Of a DNA stretch of 64,000 nucleotides, positions 33,563 to 45,543 are shown piece after piece. The position numbers were made by a program, and so were the translations under genes. Source of the DNA: Macrobrachium rosenbergii (Eukaryota > Arthropoda > Malacostraca > Decapoda > Palaemonidae); NCBI RefSeq assembly GCF_040412425.1, contig NC_089756.1:1192998-1256997 (forward strand), in the 5' to 3' direction. How positions within the stretch are numbered: position 1 is the first letter of the stretch; each line of letters begins with the position of its first letter. A model generated the notes under the pieces. That model ran no database searches, had not been told where the DNA came from, and saw only the letters and a list, made by a program, of their open reading frames with translations.

Positions 33563-35326
33563 TTCCTAGGAAGGGCGATGACAGTCCAGTCATGGAAGCT
33601 GAAAACCTCAGACTTTGAGATACCCTTCACCAGGTGGTCTAATTCTGAGAGAGCAAACAAAACCTTAGCTGACGAGAAGGCTGAGCAGCGAGCCAAATTG
33701 ATCAGTCCCGAGGAGTCACCTTGGGATGAGGCAGCACCTCCCAAGGATGGGGCTTCTCCAGTTGCACAGGACAGATATCTCCTAGCTGACAATCTTGAAG
33801 GTGGAAAGGCAAAAGCAGCCTTCCCTTGCTCCCTTTTCGCTGCAAGCCAATCTTCTACTTTTTTAAGTGCTTTCCTCGCAGAGGAAGAAAGACCATCTTG
33901 GGAGGACGAGAGCTGGGATCCACCTGGTACCTCAGAAAGTAGAGGCGCGTGAAACTGGAGTGGCTGACTGAAAATGCGACGGAAAGGTTTGCAGAAAATA
34001 TCTCAAAAGAGAAGCATATACAGAGGGAGTCGGTTCTTGAGTTACCTCCTCCTCCACAGACAAGATCGGAGACAATGATAAGTCTTTGGAAGGTTTAGTC
34101 CCAGCCAAAGCTTTATGCTGTAAACCTAGAACATCCGCCAACTGCTGCTTAATATGTGCAAAGATGGATCCTCCACTATGGGTGCAGGCAAGAAGTAGAC
34201 AGGCACTCGGCTGGCACCGAACTTTAGGCAACTGGCGCCAAGTGCACAGAGGCAGGCAAAAGCTCCAAGCACACAGAGGCAGGCAACAGGCGCTTGGGAG
34301 TCAGCCCTGGGCGTTCATAGACTGAGACTGGGCACTCGTGTGGGTTCCTAGATGAAGATGGGGAGTGTTTCTTGCTTGAGGGGTGCTTGGGTGCCAAATG
34401 CTGGTGTTCCGAATGAGAACGCTTGGGCAAAAAGTACTTCAGGCTGCGCCATGCACTGCAACCTGGTTGAGGACTGAGAGGCGGATCTCTAGCCAGTTTT
34501 GACGGAATGGGAGAAAACTTGCTGTGATGTCTCTTGAGAGGACGGGATTCACCTGGAAAACGCCAAAAACTCCCCTTGTCGGGGCTGGATAACTCTGAGC
34601 CCAAAGACAACTGGTGGACACTGACAGAGATGCCTTTCCAACGGCTGTCTGATACCTGCGCGACAGGTTCGGTTGAGGGGGCAACTGCCCATGGGCAAAC
34701 CCCGCTGACCTCGATTTGGACCTCCAGTATGTCTTCTCCCAGGTTCAGGGGAGTGTGACAGGGACCTTTGTCTGGGAAAGTCGGCGGGATGGACAGCCAC
34801 CTCCTCCACTGGCACTGGCACAACACTATTCACTTTGTCCATCAGGACTCTTAGGAACGCCTCTAGTTCAGTCACTGTATTGGCCTCAAGGTCAGTTTTA
34901 CAGTCAAACTTACACTCGAGGTTGGCAATGGCATCAGCATGGGGTTCAGAAGCATGGGAGCTAGGCACAGGAGTGGATGGCAAAATATTAGGACTAAGGA
35001 TGGGGGAGAAGACTAAAGCAGGGGAAGAAGGAACGGTACGATCATCAACACTCAGTTTAGGAGCAGAATCTAAACTACGAGCCTTAATCTCATTTCTAGA
35101 TGCCACCTTCCTTTTTCTATCTCTGTCTAGTTTTTCTAAATGAGATTTTAACACCTTCCATTGCCTTTCATCCCAATCCTTACATCCGTCACAAGTAAGA
35201 TCCTTAAGTGCATACTTGTCCTCTACATACTGAGCAGATAGTATGGGAATTGTAGGTTGCTTTAGTCAAGCTGGTTTTACAACCCTCCCTACAATACCTG
35301 ATGCTGGAGGAACTAGAGTCCGACAT
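33563..35326 (-). pseudogene. DIRS family B gag-like protein (B3)
   Basis: The minus-strand start ATG is at 35326, beginning MSDSSSSS, with YCREGCKTSLTKATY and NSHTICSVCRGQVC; a frameshift follows. The longest frame (34549-35154) continues with a KVASRNEIKARSLD segment, a coiled stretch (ECKFDCKTDLEANTVTELEA) and one Ser/Pro/Arg module (PRQRSLSHSPEPGRRH..). At 33553-33792 is the later block ASSQGDSSGLINLARCSAFS, ALSELDHLVKGIS, matching B2. The Cys/His N terminus and module order are the same as in B2. Confidence 0.7.
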
Positions 35327-35570
35327 CATTAAGAGTCACAAATTGTAATAAACTAACTAAACAGCTTGAAAGCTACCAGAGAAGTGAATGCATCACCAAA
35401 TCCTGGAAGTATATTCCCAAAATAGTATGAAATAATCCAAACAAAGCTGCTACAAACATTCAGTGTTGCATCGAAGGCAGCAGAAAAGAAGTGAGCTCCT
35501 CTGTTTTGTTGTTCCTATTGTTCCCCAATAGTGGAACAAAAACAATACAAGCACTACCACGAATTTCAAA

Positions 35571-35750
35571 TTGTTCCTACACGATAGACAAACCATCGGT
35601 CCTTTACATTAGGAATTACTTACAGTGCAGCTGGAAATGGCTGGTGAACTTTCAAACAAGGTGGTTAGGCAGTTAACTACTGTCCGGTAGGTGGGAGTCC
35701 CGCCTGCCCGGATGTAAACATTCCAATTTGCTTTCGGCTGTTGTGTGGTA
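35571..35750 (+). repeat. 5' inverted terminal repeat of DIRS C1
   Basis: CCTTTACATTAGGAATTACTTACAG, GGTGGTTAGGCAGTTA and GGATGTAAACATTCCAATTTG are inverted at 42430-42560. Confidence 0.88.
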
Positions 35751-35860
35751 TAGAAGTATTTCTTCCCTCTCTGCCTTGATTATCACTGAACTGTTTTTTC
35801 TTGGTGGGATCTTTCTTTCTGTGTTTTGTTTGCTGAACATATGTGTTTGTGATTTGTAAG

Positions 35861-38800
35861 ATGCAAACTCACGAATCAGATAATTCCTGTTTACAAGGCC
35901 ACCTTCCCTCAGTGTGTGTGTGTCCTGGGGTTGGTGGTAAGAAATGCGGGAGCTTCTGCTCATATTTTGATGTTGACCCTCATGCCCTCTGTTCTTCCTG
36001 CAGGGTTAGTGTGTGCTCATGTGACTCTACTTGTACCGAGTGTTGTTCCTGGTCAGCTGAGCAGTGGGTGAAGTTTGAAGGGAGGAAACGGTATTGGAGG
36101 GAGGCCGCCCAGGTGTCGTCTGAGGATTATACGCCCCTGACTACACCCTTAGTGGCCAACCCTTCTTCCTTGTTTATCTCTTCCTGCAAGCTTCCACTTC
36201 TGGCTGTCTCTCCTTCAGGAGAGAACTCTCCATCATCTTCTTCACTCGCTTTGTCGAGCGTAGAACGGCGGAGGGGAGCGGACAATCAGGACAGCCTCCT
36301 CTCGGGGACCTCCCCTCGCCCCCCTGGAAATTTTTTCCTCGGAGCGTGAGAGGTCGCCCTCCACTAACCCAACCTTTTCTTCTTCCAGTATGGCGGTCGA
36401 GACTCCCTGGTAAGCAGGCAAGTGATTTGAAGGCAGCCTGGCTCTTCCTGGGTCTTATGGGCATTCCATCCTTGCAGGGCCTCCTGTCCCACCTGGCGAG
36501 CGCTCCAGTAGTAACCCACACTACCACTACCGCTACGACATCCATGGTGACCATGACAGCATTCACTAAGAAGCCAGTTACCGTCTCTTCTCACTTTGGT
36601 ACTCAAGTGACTGCTGTCCCGACAACCCTACAAGCGGTGCCCCTGCCTCCAGGTTTTGCCGTGGCCCTGCCATCCCAGGCTGTACCATCCATGATGGTAA
36701 TTTCCACTATGCCCCATATGATGGTTCCTGCCCCTGCTGCTCCTGTGGTCTCTTGACGTCTGGGCTGCTGTTGCTGCTCCACCTGCCCTGGCTGTCCCAG
36801 CTGCTCCAGTTACTGATGTTCCTGCTGCCTGGGCCACTCCTGCTGCTCCCTCTTGGAGGGGGGACTTGACCACCATCCTGAAGAAAATGACAAAGAATTC
36901 GAGGAAGAGGTCCCGTACAGTGTCATCATTATCGTCTTCATCTTCATCTTCGTCGTCTGCTACCTCCTTCCCTTACTCTTATGAGGCTTGTCAGCCGAAG
37001 AAGAAGGCGGCTGTCTCTCCCCCACCTTAAGAATTCCTGCTCTGGGACTTCTGAGGGGCTGCCTCCCTCCACAGGGGAAGCAGTGGATCTCTCGTCTGCT
37101 CTTCCCGGCCATTGGGTTCGGGAACCAGATCGCTTACCTCACCAGGGTCCAGCCTTTTCAGGAGCCGCAGGCACGCAGACCTCGGTTTGCGCTCCCGTCA
37201 CCAGTCCTAAGAAGTCCACTTCAAAGGCTGGTGCTGTGTTGGGTGCTTGTTTGCAAGTCACTCCGAGTACTTAGTCTCTGAGGAGGCTTGAGTATCCCGA
37301 ACCGGTGCCGGAGAGACCTCTCACCATCCTGGTTCAGGCACAGGACAAGAGAAAGAGTCGAGACATGCAGGTGTCTTGGGTCTTCCCACTGGCACTACCC
37401 CCAGTGCTCGGCCAGGTTCCCAACCTGATGCCTTGGTCCCTAGAGTCCGAACACCTGGAGAGACAGAGAGGAGGTCCCCTATTCATTCTTCTTCTCGCAA
37501 GATTTCGCCCTTGAAGAAGACTGGGGCACATCAAGAGGACAGCGCAAGTTCTTGCCAGCCATTTGCTCATTTGATTCTGCCTAGCCCCTGATCATGTTTG
37601 CCCGATCAGCCTGGCTCGGTCGAGTCAATCGCTCGGCTCGGCTTGCGCGAACCGCTACTCTCTTCTCGGAACAGCATTTTGCCGAGGTGTAAGCCCTCTC
37701 CTGGACCCATGTTTTCATCATCGCTGCGGGTTGGTGATTGCACGCAGCCCGCCCCTCCTGCTGTTTCCACTGGCAGGACTGGTGCGGGTGCCCAATCCTC
37801 CTCACCTGTCTCCTCAACCTCCTGGGGTTTTACCCGGAGGCACAAGATGGACAGGAGGAACTCTTGAGAGTCCTCTCCCCAGAGTTCTACTACGAAGGCT
37901 TACATTCCTGGCTTGGTCCTGGCATCGACTCAGTTGTACACCCGAGTAGTTGCAGGATGGATAGAGGGGGGGTCTGCCGTCGTTCTCCCTCCTGCGGGAA
38001 GAGTAGATAGAAGGGCCACACCCTGGAAGGGCTCGAGAGTCCTCTTCCTCAGGATGCGGACACCCCTGAGATACAGAGGACCTTTGCAGAGATCATCACT
38101 CTTATTCGTCAGCACAGTGATCTCGGGGAAGGGGCCACAGCCTCTTCTGTGGATTGTCTTTCGCATCTCGAATCCTTCTGGTGCCCTAAGAAGGAACCAA
38201 AGATCTCAGTGGAGCTGCCGTGGTCCTCGCTTGCTGAGGGATGCTTGACCAGGTGAATAATCTTATTTCTGGGCAGGAGAATTCACTTCGGTCAAACTGC
38301 TCAGACAAGTTTCTTCCCCCTCTTCTGCCTGGACAGAAGCAGTTTTACACGCCCTCGGAGGAGTCCTTGCCAACCAAGTAGGTTGACCCAGACATGGTTC
38401 GCCTAGGTCCAGGTCTCTTGCTGCAGCACCTTGTTTCAGAAGGGATCTCCCTTTCGCAGCAAGAGGCAGTGAGCCCAGAGGCTTACTGCCATGGCAGCCC
38501 TCCAGGCAGTCTCCTGGCTGGATCTATGGTCGTTCACAGTATCCTAGGTGGCTGCCTCCTCAGGTGCTATTGTTCATGGGGAGGACTCTGGCTTCGGGAG
38601 ACTATGCCAGTCTGGAGGTAGAGCCATCTCCTACCTCGCCCACCAGACGGCAAACCTGTTGGCAAACCTGTTGCGGAAGAGAAGGGATGCTGTCCTGTCT
38701 CGGATTGCTAGGTCTGTTGGTCCCGAGTCGGCAACAACCCTAAGGAACGGACCGTTGCTGGGTTCTGCCTCTCTCTTCCCTAGGGAGTTGGTGGATGCTG

Positions 38801-39069
38801 CAGAGGACAAGTGTTGGGCCGAAGACAGCGACCGCCTAGTCCATCAGGCAGTGGCCAAGACCTCCGGGTCTTTGCATGCCACTGCAGCCCAACCTTTGGG
38901 TCAGGCTACCACTTCCTTGGCCCCTAAGAAGACCCAGGCTTCGGAGGGCGGCCGCAGGAATACCCAACCTCCTTCTTTTGCTGGAAAGGGCGTGCAATCG
39001 TGCCTCTTTCAGCCCGCTTTCCAATTTGGAAAAGGGGGCAAGGGGAAGAAGAAGAACGGGAAACGCTAG
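35861..39069 (+). pseudogene. DIRS family C gag-like protein (C1)
   Basis: It starts MQTHESDNSCLQ and has a Cys-rich N terminus: VCVCPGVGGKKCGSFC, DPHALCSSC, VSVCSCDSTC, then TECCSWSAEQWVKFE. This resembles the DSHTICINC..TCDECRDWDERKW order of family B. A long Ser/Thr/Pro/Ala-rich region follows in changing frames (36100-37900). Later the block 38548-39069 contains LANLLRKRRDAVLSRIARSV and a basic Gly/Lys-rich tail (QFGKGGKGKKKNGKR). Several frame changes disable it. The basic tail fits RNA binding. Confidence 0.68.
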
Positions 39070-39119
39070 GGGCAGCGTTCCCCTCCAGCTGCTTCCATCA
39101 GTGGGGGTTGCCTATCGAG

Positions 39120-40060
39120 CCACTGGGCAACATGGCAGCGATAAGGAGCTGAGACCTGGATAGTGGATGTCCTTTGGGAGGGATATCTACTCCCCTTCGA
39201 GTCTCATCCACCCCTCACCAACTCTCTGGTCTGTCTCCTTACTTATGTTCCTAGTTTGCCAAAGGATCTCGCACTTAGGCAAGAAGTGCTAACCTTGCTG
39301 AACGAAGGTGCTGTGGGAGTTGTGTCAGATCGGTCCCCAGGCTTTTACAGCCGTGTCTTGCTTGTAGAGAAAGCCTTGGGGGTTTAGAGACCGGTATAGA
39401 CCTCTCTCCCTTGAACCAATTCGTTTGCCAGACATGCTTGCCTCGATCAGGGAGAACGACTTCATGTTTGTTTACGGTGGACTTGAAGGATGCTTATTTC
39501 CAAATACAGTACCCATCCATCTGTCCTCCCGCAAGTACCTTCGCTTTATTTTCAGGGAGATGGTGTTCCAGTTCAGGGCACTGTTTTGTGCTCTCGACCA
39601 CTCCCCTGGTGTTCATGCGAGTGTTCACCCTGATGTCAGCTTGGGCCCATTTGCACGGGATATGTCTGTTGGGGTATCTTGACGAATGGCTTGTCCTGGC
39701 GAGCTCCCACTCGCAGTTGCTTCAGGACAGGGATCAACTCCTCGAGTTTTGCCACAATCTAGGGATTGTGGTAAATCTTGAGAAGTCTGATCTCACCCCC
39801 AAGCAGACCCCCAAGCAGAGGATAAAGTACCTGGGCATGGTGATAGATACGGTAGCCAGGAGTCTTTCCCTCGGACTCTTGTATCAGCAGGTTCAGGAAG
39901 GCAGCTCAGCTGTTCCCGTCTCAACGGGAGCAGCAAGCTCGACAATGGCAAGCCGTCATCAGTCACTTGTCGTCGTTGGAGAAGCTGGTCCATCATGGGC
40001 GACTTCACCATTGTTCCCTTTCTCATTCCTCTCTCAGGGGAAGTGAGAGAGGATCTAGAC
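39120..40060 (+). pseudogene. DIRS family C reverse transcriptase (C1)
   Basis: It starts near WREGYLLPFESHPP-like text (39163-39387), with LTLLNEGAVGVVSDRSPGFY and SRVLLVEKA. In the next frame (39411-40046) it has TVDLKDAYFQIQYPS (palm Asp), HGICLLGYLDEWL and LLEFCHNLGIVVNLEKSDLT plus IKYLGMVIDT. The catalytic box reads Y-L-D-E at 39675-39686 where B2 has Y-L-D-D, so the second catalytic Asp is Glu. One frameshift separates the two frames near 39390. Confidence 0.8.
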
Positions 40061-40640
40061 TGGTGGCTGGACAGAACTCAAGGCAGCCTGCCTGGCCCTC
40101 CAAGAGTTTCAGGATCGAGTGATGGGACACTGTGGTTTTGATGAGCGACAACACCATGGTAGTGGCATATGTCAGCATGCAGGGGGGTCTCATATCCCTT
40201 CCGCTTCACCAGTTGACTATGCAGGTGCATGAGTGGGCAGTGGCTCACTCGGTAGAGCTGTCAGCCAGATGCATTCCAGGCAAGAGGAATGTAGTGGCAG
40301 ACAAGCTCAGCTGCCAGAATCAAGTGATAGGGACAGAGTGGTCCCTTCACTCAGACATCACAGAGAGGTTGTTCGATCTGTGCGGCGTTCAGTTTCAGAT
40401 CTTCTGTTCAGTTGCGCCGGAACCATGGGCCACTGCGAAGGATGCCTTTCAGCACCCATGTGACAACCTCAACATCTATGCCTTCCCTCCGTTATGTCTG
40501 ATTTGCAGGGTGATCAGCCAAGCATTGGTCACCCCGAATCTCTGGATGATTCTGGTGGCTGTGGCCATTTGGTATCCCGACCTGCTAACTCTGGTCTCCA
40601 AGGCACTGAGAGAGATTCCTCCCTGGCCCAATCTGCTGTG
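40060..40640 (+). pseudogene. DIRS family C RNase H domain (C1)
   Basis: An open frame from 40132 encodes VLMSDNTMVVAYVSMQGG and CIPGKRNVVADKLSCQNQV, the two Asp-bearing strands of the RNase H fold. The preceding E-strand (ELKAACLALQEF) is in another frame at about 40075-40110. A linker with YAFPPLCLICRVISQAL leads into the recombinase without a stop, so RNase H and the recombinase start share one frame here. Confidence 0.78.
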
Positions 40641-41761
40641 TCAGCCCTGTAGAGTGGTACCTACAGGCAGTCCAGTACGTGTGTCTTTGCAGTTGGCGGT
40701 TATTCAGCATCTCATGCGAGCGAGAGGCTTTTCGCGCCACGCGAGAACAGAGATGGCTAGGTACCTCAGACATTCCTCTGCAGTGGTATACCAGGGAAAG
40801 TGGGCCGTCTTCTGTGGTTGGTGTCACAGATGGGGTCTCTCTCCAGTCAGAGCGTCTATTCAGCGGGTCACGGACTTCCATGTCTTCCTTTGCTGAGAGA
40901 AGCTTTGCTCCGTTTCAGCTGTAAAAGGCTGTAGGGCCGCACTCGGTCTAGTGTTGTGGCTGAAAGGAGTAGACATCTCCTCCTTCAAGATTTTGCTACT
41001 GATGAGAAGCTTTGAAAGGTCTAGCCCACCCAAGGACCTCAGGCCCCCTGCGTGGGATGTGGCTCTCGTTTTGAGAGCCTGACTCGTGCACTGTACAAGC
41101 GTTTACGAGAGTTGTCAGACAGGGATCTGTCCCTCAAGACCGTTGTCCTGCTTGCCCTGGCATCGGTGAAGAGAGTAGAGGAACTGCATGGACTTTCCTT
41201 CAGTGTTAAACACTTAAGGGGATGGGGATCAGTTATACTCGATTTCGTCCCAGATTTCAAGCGAAGACTCAGAACCCATCGGTCCCTGACGCTAGGTTCG
41301 AGTCCTCCACGATCCCCTCCCTAAAGGACTTTGTAGACATTGACCCCAACAAGATGCTACTTTGTTCCGTTAGAGTGCTGCTGCGCTGTCTGAAGAGGAC
41401 TCGTCATCTCCGGCCTGAGTGTCGACAATTCTTCGTTAGCACTGGCTCATCCAAGAAAGTGTCCAAGAACACGATTTCTTTCGGGCTTCATGAGACGATC
41501 AGGAGAGCATACTCTGCTGTTGATGAAGACAACACCGGCACCTTCAGCCTGAGAGCTCACGAAGTCAGGGGCAATGGTCCAACCCTCACATTCCGGAAGA
41601 ACCTGTCGGTTCCTCACGTACTGAAAGCAGGGGTGTGGTCTTGGCAGAATACTTGCACCTCTTTCTACCTTTGGGACATTGTCCACAAGTCCTTGGAGAC
41701 TTTTTCCTTGGGACCTGTAGTGGCTGCTCAACAAGTTGTGCAACTTACCCATCTCCTCTAA
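40640..41761 (+). pseudogene. DIRS family C tyrosine recombinase (C1)
   Basis: The core-binding part (40680-40896) has LQLAVIQHLMRARGFSRHAR and YQGKWAVFCGWCHRWGLSP, then a stop. The catalytic part resumes at about 41052. The first catalytic Arg is in SVKRVEELHGLSF (41172-41174). The H-x-x-R box is AHEVRG (41558-41569), and the nucleophile Tyr is in CTSFYLWDI (41666-41668). A frameshift near 41230-41300 separates the Arg from the later residues. All recognisable catalytic residues are kept, so inactivation is by stop and frameshift only. This enzyme type joins circular DIRS DNA into the genome. Confidence 0.85.
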
Positions 41762-42244
41762 AAGGACAGGGTTGCATCTCGCCTAAGATGTTCAGTTGTG
41801 GATGAGAGAATGACTGCGTGAGTGACTAGTGACTAGCCTCTCCTTCTTCTACTTCCTCTCATCCTTCATCTCTTCTTTCTGGCAGAGAGTGGACTCAAGC
41901 CATTACATGCTGGATCTGGCGGTCAATGCAGGTAAGCCTATACTTAGAGCTTCCGTTCTATTTTTCCTGCCAGGATTATAGAAGTAAACCCGCTCCTTCC
42001 TCTAGCAAGGGAAGGAAGGTGATCCTGTGCCTTACTGTCTCTGACTTTTAAAGGTTCATCTAGCCCATTTTTGTATGAGGTTACATTTACCTCCCTCATG
42101 CAAAAAGCCCCAGAAGTTTAACAATTGATCATGCGTTACCACACCCCGATCAGTTCGTCAGAGGCAGGTTTCCCTTCCTTGCTCTATCGACCAGGAAGAG
42201 ACTCCCAGGTGTGGCAAACTCCAGTCATTTCAAGAGTCTCACTC

Positions 42245-42604
42245 AGATTTCTCCCTCCAACCAGTGAGTTTTCCTAATGTAAAGGAACGATGGTTTGTAT
42301 ATTGTGTAGGAACAAATCACAATTTTGTAAAGTAAATTGTATTTTTCCTAACTATACAAACCTGAGATCCTTTACATTACATTTTATGCTCGCCTCATGC
42401 CACCACCTCAATCTGACACCTGGGCCGAAAGGCAAATTGGAATGTTTACATCTGGGCAGGCGGAATCCCGCAGATAACTAACTGCCTAACCACCGTCTTT
42501 GAAAGTTCAACAGCTGTTTCCAGCTGCACTGTAAGTAATTCCTAATGTAAAGGACCTCAGGTTTGTATAGTGAAGAAAACTACAATTTACTTAAAAAAAT
42601 TGAT
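42245..42604 (+). repeat. Internal complementary region and 3' terminal repeat of C1
   Basis: The sequence ..CGATGGTTTGTATATTGTGTAGGAACAA is the complement of the 5' edge at 35571. It is joined directly to ATCACAATTTTGTAAAGTAAA, the complement of the 3' edge at 42604. The terminal repeat follows. Confidence 0.92.
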
Positions 42605-42671
42605 TTTAAGCTGCCACTTGAGTGGAAAAGTATAGCTATATAATTACTTGGTAAGTTACTCAAATGAAAAT
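42605..42671 (-). mobile_element. Outer 5' edge of DIRS B3 beyond the C1 insertion
   Basis: TTTAAGCTGCCACTTGAGTG and CTTGGTAAGTTACTCAAATG complete the B3 terminal repeat interrupted at 35570. Confidence 0.9.
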
Positions 42672-43067
42672 AGGTTTTACATGCTGATATGCACACGCTA
42701 TAAGTTCAGCCTCTTATGTGCTCTAAATGGTTGGCATTAAATTATCATTAAATTATATAAAATATTCTATGTAGTCTTCAAAATAACATTTTTAATGAGG
42801 GATTGATAATACCCAAGAGTATGATCATTGTGTTAGTTGGCTCTTGATGCATACCATCAAACACATGTATTATTGATTGGACTGTACGTCCATCTTTAGA
42901 CATTTGTCAATTTGATTTTACCCACTAATTTTTATTACAGTTTTCAGGATCAGTATCTCCAATATGTTTTGTTACAGTTCTCTTCTTTAAACATATAAAA
43001 AAGAATATTTCTTGTTCTTGGCCATAGGTGTGACAACCTCATCTTGAAAATCATTGCTTAGAAACAT
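42672..43067. other. Intron sequence between B3 and B4
   Basis: AT-rich and apparently single-copy; no gene seen. Confidence 0.5.
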
Positions 43068-44653
43068 GACATTTGCATAATAAAATCAAGTTTCATGTAT
43101 ACTGTACTTACCAAGTAATTACATAGCTAATGTATCTACCTCATGTGGCAACTTTTTGAATTAAGTGCTAGCGCTTCTTTTGTTTTCATTGAAGACAATG
43201 CTTGTCATTTCCTTATTTGGTAAGAGAGCTACTGCAGGTAATTACTGTACTGCCTCTGGTTGGTGCTCATCTTAACCTGTAGTGGCGTGGCGGCATAGCC
43301 GTGGAGCGCCTCTACTTAGGTGGTAGCTTTGTAGCGAAGGAAATGTCCAATGGCTAGCAAAGCATCACTGAGTTCCCTTGTCCTGGGTGCAGTACCACAA
43401 TAAAAACAACTAGACAATGCTTTCACTTACACTGAAAACACCACAACCCATCTACTGAGACTGATGGGTACTCCAGGTGCATTATACCCCCTGGCTCCAG
43501 AAAATTCAACACCTTACTTCAAGGTGAAGAGATAGTAGGAGGAAAACGAGAGATTCCCATGCTTCCTCCTCCATTGCCATGCCAGCAACTGATAACAGCC
43601 CCAAGGCACAGTACTGCAATTTTCAAACACTGTTTCAACTTATTTCAAATAGTGAAATGCGAAGATCGGTTCGCACTTCCAGTAGCCTGACTGCAGAAGA
43701 AATGAGTGACATATGTTCCTGAAAGCTAGTAAAGTAGAGACTGCCCTGCCGTCAAGAGCTTTCACTTTAAAAGTACAGTGCTCCCCCATTTTTATACAGA
43801 GATAGGTTCCAGAACCTACCGCGGATATGCAAAGTCCACAGAAATGCAAAAATCCCCTCTAAAAATGCTTATAAGTGGCTTATAACTGCCAAATACCTTA
43901 AACTACAATGCTGATAACTGCCTATTTTACCATTTCACTGCTTAATTTGATATTTCAAACAAAAATGTACCTTAAATTATCATACTAAAACAATATAATA
44001 TAATTTTAAACAAAAAATACACCCCACACCATCATCTCAGAACACCCAAAGTAACCTTACATTACAGTACTCTCCTACTACTGTTATTCTTAAGTAGGCT
44101 ATATACACCCCTAAAATGCTTATAAATGCCTATTTTAACAGTTCATTGCCAAACTTGACAGTTCAAACAAAATATACCTCAGACTATTATCCCAAAACAC
44201 CTTAATATCATCTCAAAGTCATGTTGCAAAATTAAGTACCAGCCTACAACTGTTACTCTTAAGTATCTCCTGTCATTCAGACACGCATGTTTTCTTTGGC
44301 CTACATAACTTTGCGCATTGTTTGGGCGTACATTTTACGTATATTGATATTTTCCTGTGTTGTAAGATGATTTTGAAATTAGATTTACTGTACAGGTACG
44401 TATTTTAGGATAGTACTACTGTATGGAGCATATCTAAAATATGTGGGCAGTTTAAAATGACCGAACACATAACGACCGGACATATATCTTCAAACAGAAT
44501 GCTAGGTTTGTTACATCATGTTAGTATTCTCTTGATTACGTACAAATACATTTATGATAAAAAAAAAGTGATTACTACAGTAAGTTCTTGGTTTACGTTG
44601 TTTTGTGGTTAGTCCTCACCATCTCCCATAGCTATATTAAAAAATTTGTGCCA

Positions 44654-44657
<4 letters not shown>

Positions 44658-44731
<74 letters not shown>
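44658..44731. repeat. (CT)n microsatellite
   Basis: Uninterrupted dinucleotide tract. Confidence 0.98.
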
Positions 44732-44735
<4 letters not shown>

Positions 44736-45172
44736 CTGTAGTATATATTTATATTTGAGAAAGCACTGCAAAATATCTATAACACGTTATTTTACTTACA
44801 GAATCCATTTATACTGTATGGATCTAATCACCATAAAAATATTTAAAATCCAAATTTCATACGTAAAAAAACAGGAAAATAAACAAATCCAGCAAGTTCA
44901 CGACAGATCGATGAAGGTAGTGTTGCCATATTTTGTACTTTGATTTATTGTATCATATTTCATTACAAGTTTAGTTGACTATGATTATCACACATATTGT
45001 AACAGTACACAAGAGAATATTTTATCACTGTTGATGTTTCATCTCCAATCACCGTAAAATAATTTAAATCCCGAATTTCATATGTAGGCAAACACTCAAC
45101 ATTCTTACTCTCCTCCCAGCCATTGTGAAGTCTCGTCACCAGCAAGTTACTGTAATCCAATGTTAACACTAA

Positions 45173-45176
<4 letters not shown>

Positions 45177-45230
<54 letters not shown>
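45177..45230. repeat. (CT)n microsatellite
   Basis: Uninterrupted dinucleotide tract. Confidence 0.98.
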
Positions 45231-45233
<3 letters not shown>

Positions 45234-45466
45234 ATAAGGGAAAGATTATTTTTTATGCATGCATGTTTATTTGTTTTGTACAGTATAGTTTTATAGGTAA
45301 ATATGATGTTACTTTGTCATTCATTTTTTCATATTTTCCGTGCATAATTACTGTACAAGTTTTTGCATTTCAATAAAAGCAAACTAAAAAAAAATTAAAA
45401 TAATTAGCGAATATTTCAGATACTCTACAGTATGCTCTATCATCCAAAAACATTTTACATTACCCT

Positions 45467-45471
<5 letters not shown>

Positions 45472-45539
<68 letters not shown>
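45472..45539. repeat. (GA)n microsatellite
   Basis: Dinucleotide tract; the Glu/Arg frame over it is an artefact. Confidence 0.98.

Positions 45540-45541
<2 letters not shown>

Positions 45542-45543
<2 letters not shown>

Larger units (their letters stand above)
31490..35570 (-). mobile_element. DIRS-like retrotransposon, family B copy B3 (main segment)
   Basis: Minus-strand copy whose 3' end (31490-31830) and gag are present but whose pol is missing; a truncated piggyBac-like copy (32497-33562) lies at the deletion. Its 5' terminal repeat is split by C1: ...TTTCAAA at 35570 continues at 42605 with TTTAAGCTG, and the copy ends at about 42671. Confidence 0.85.
35571..42604 (+). mobile_element. 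DIRS-like retrotransposon, family C copy C1, full length
   Basis: A 7034-bp + strand element with 5' terminal repeat (from TTGTTCCTACACGATAG), gag, RT, RNase H, tyrosine recombinase, internal complementary region (42270-42380) and 3' terminal repeat ending ...AAAAAAATTGAT. It is inserted in the 5' terminal repeat of B3. The flanks rejoin perfectly with no target duplication, as expected for recombinase-mediated insertion. Confidence 0.92.
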
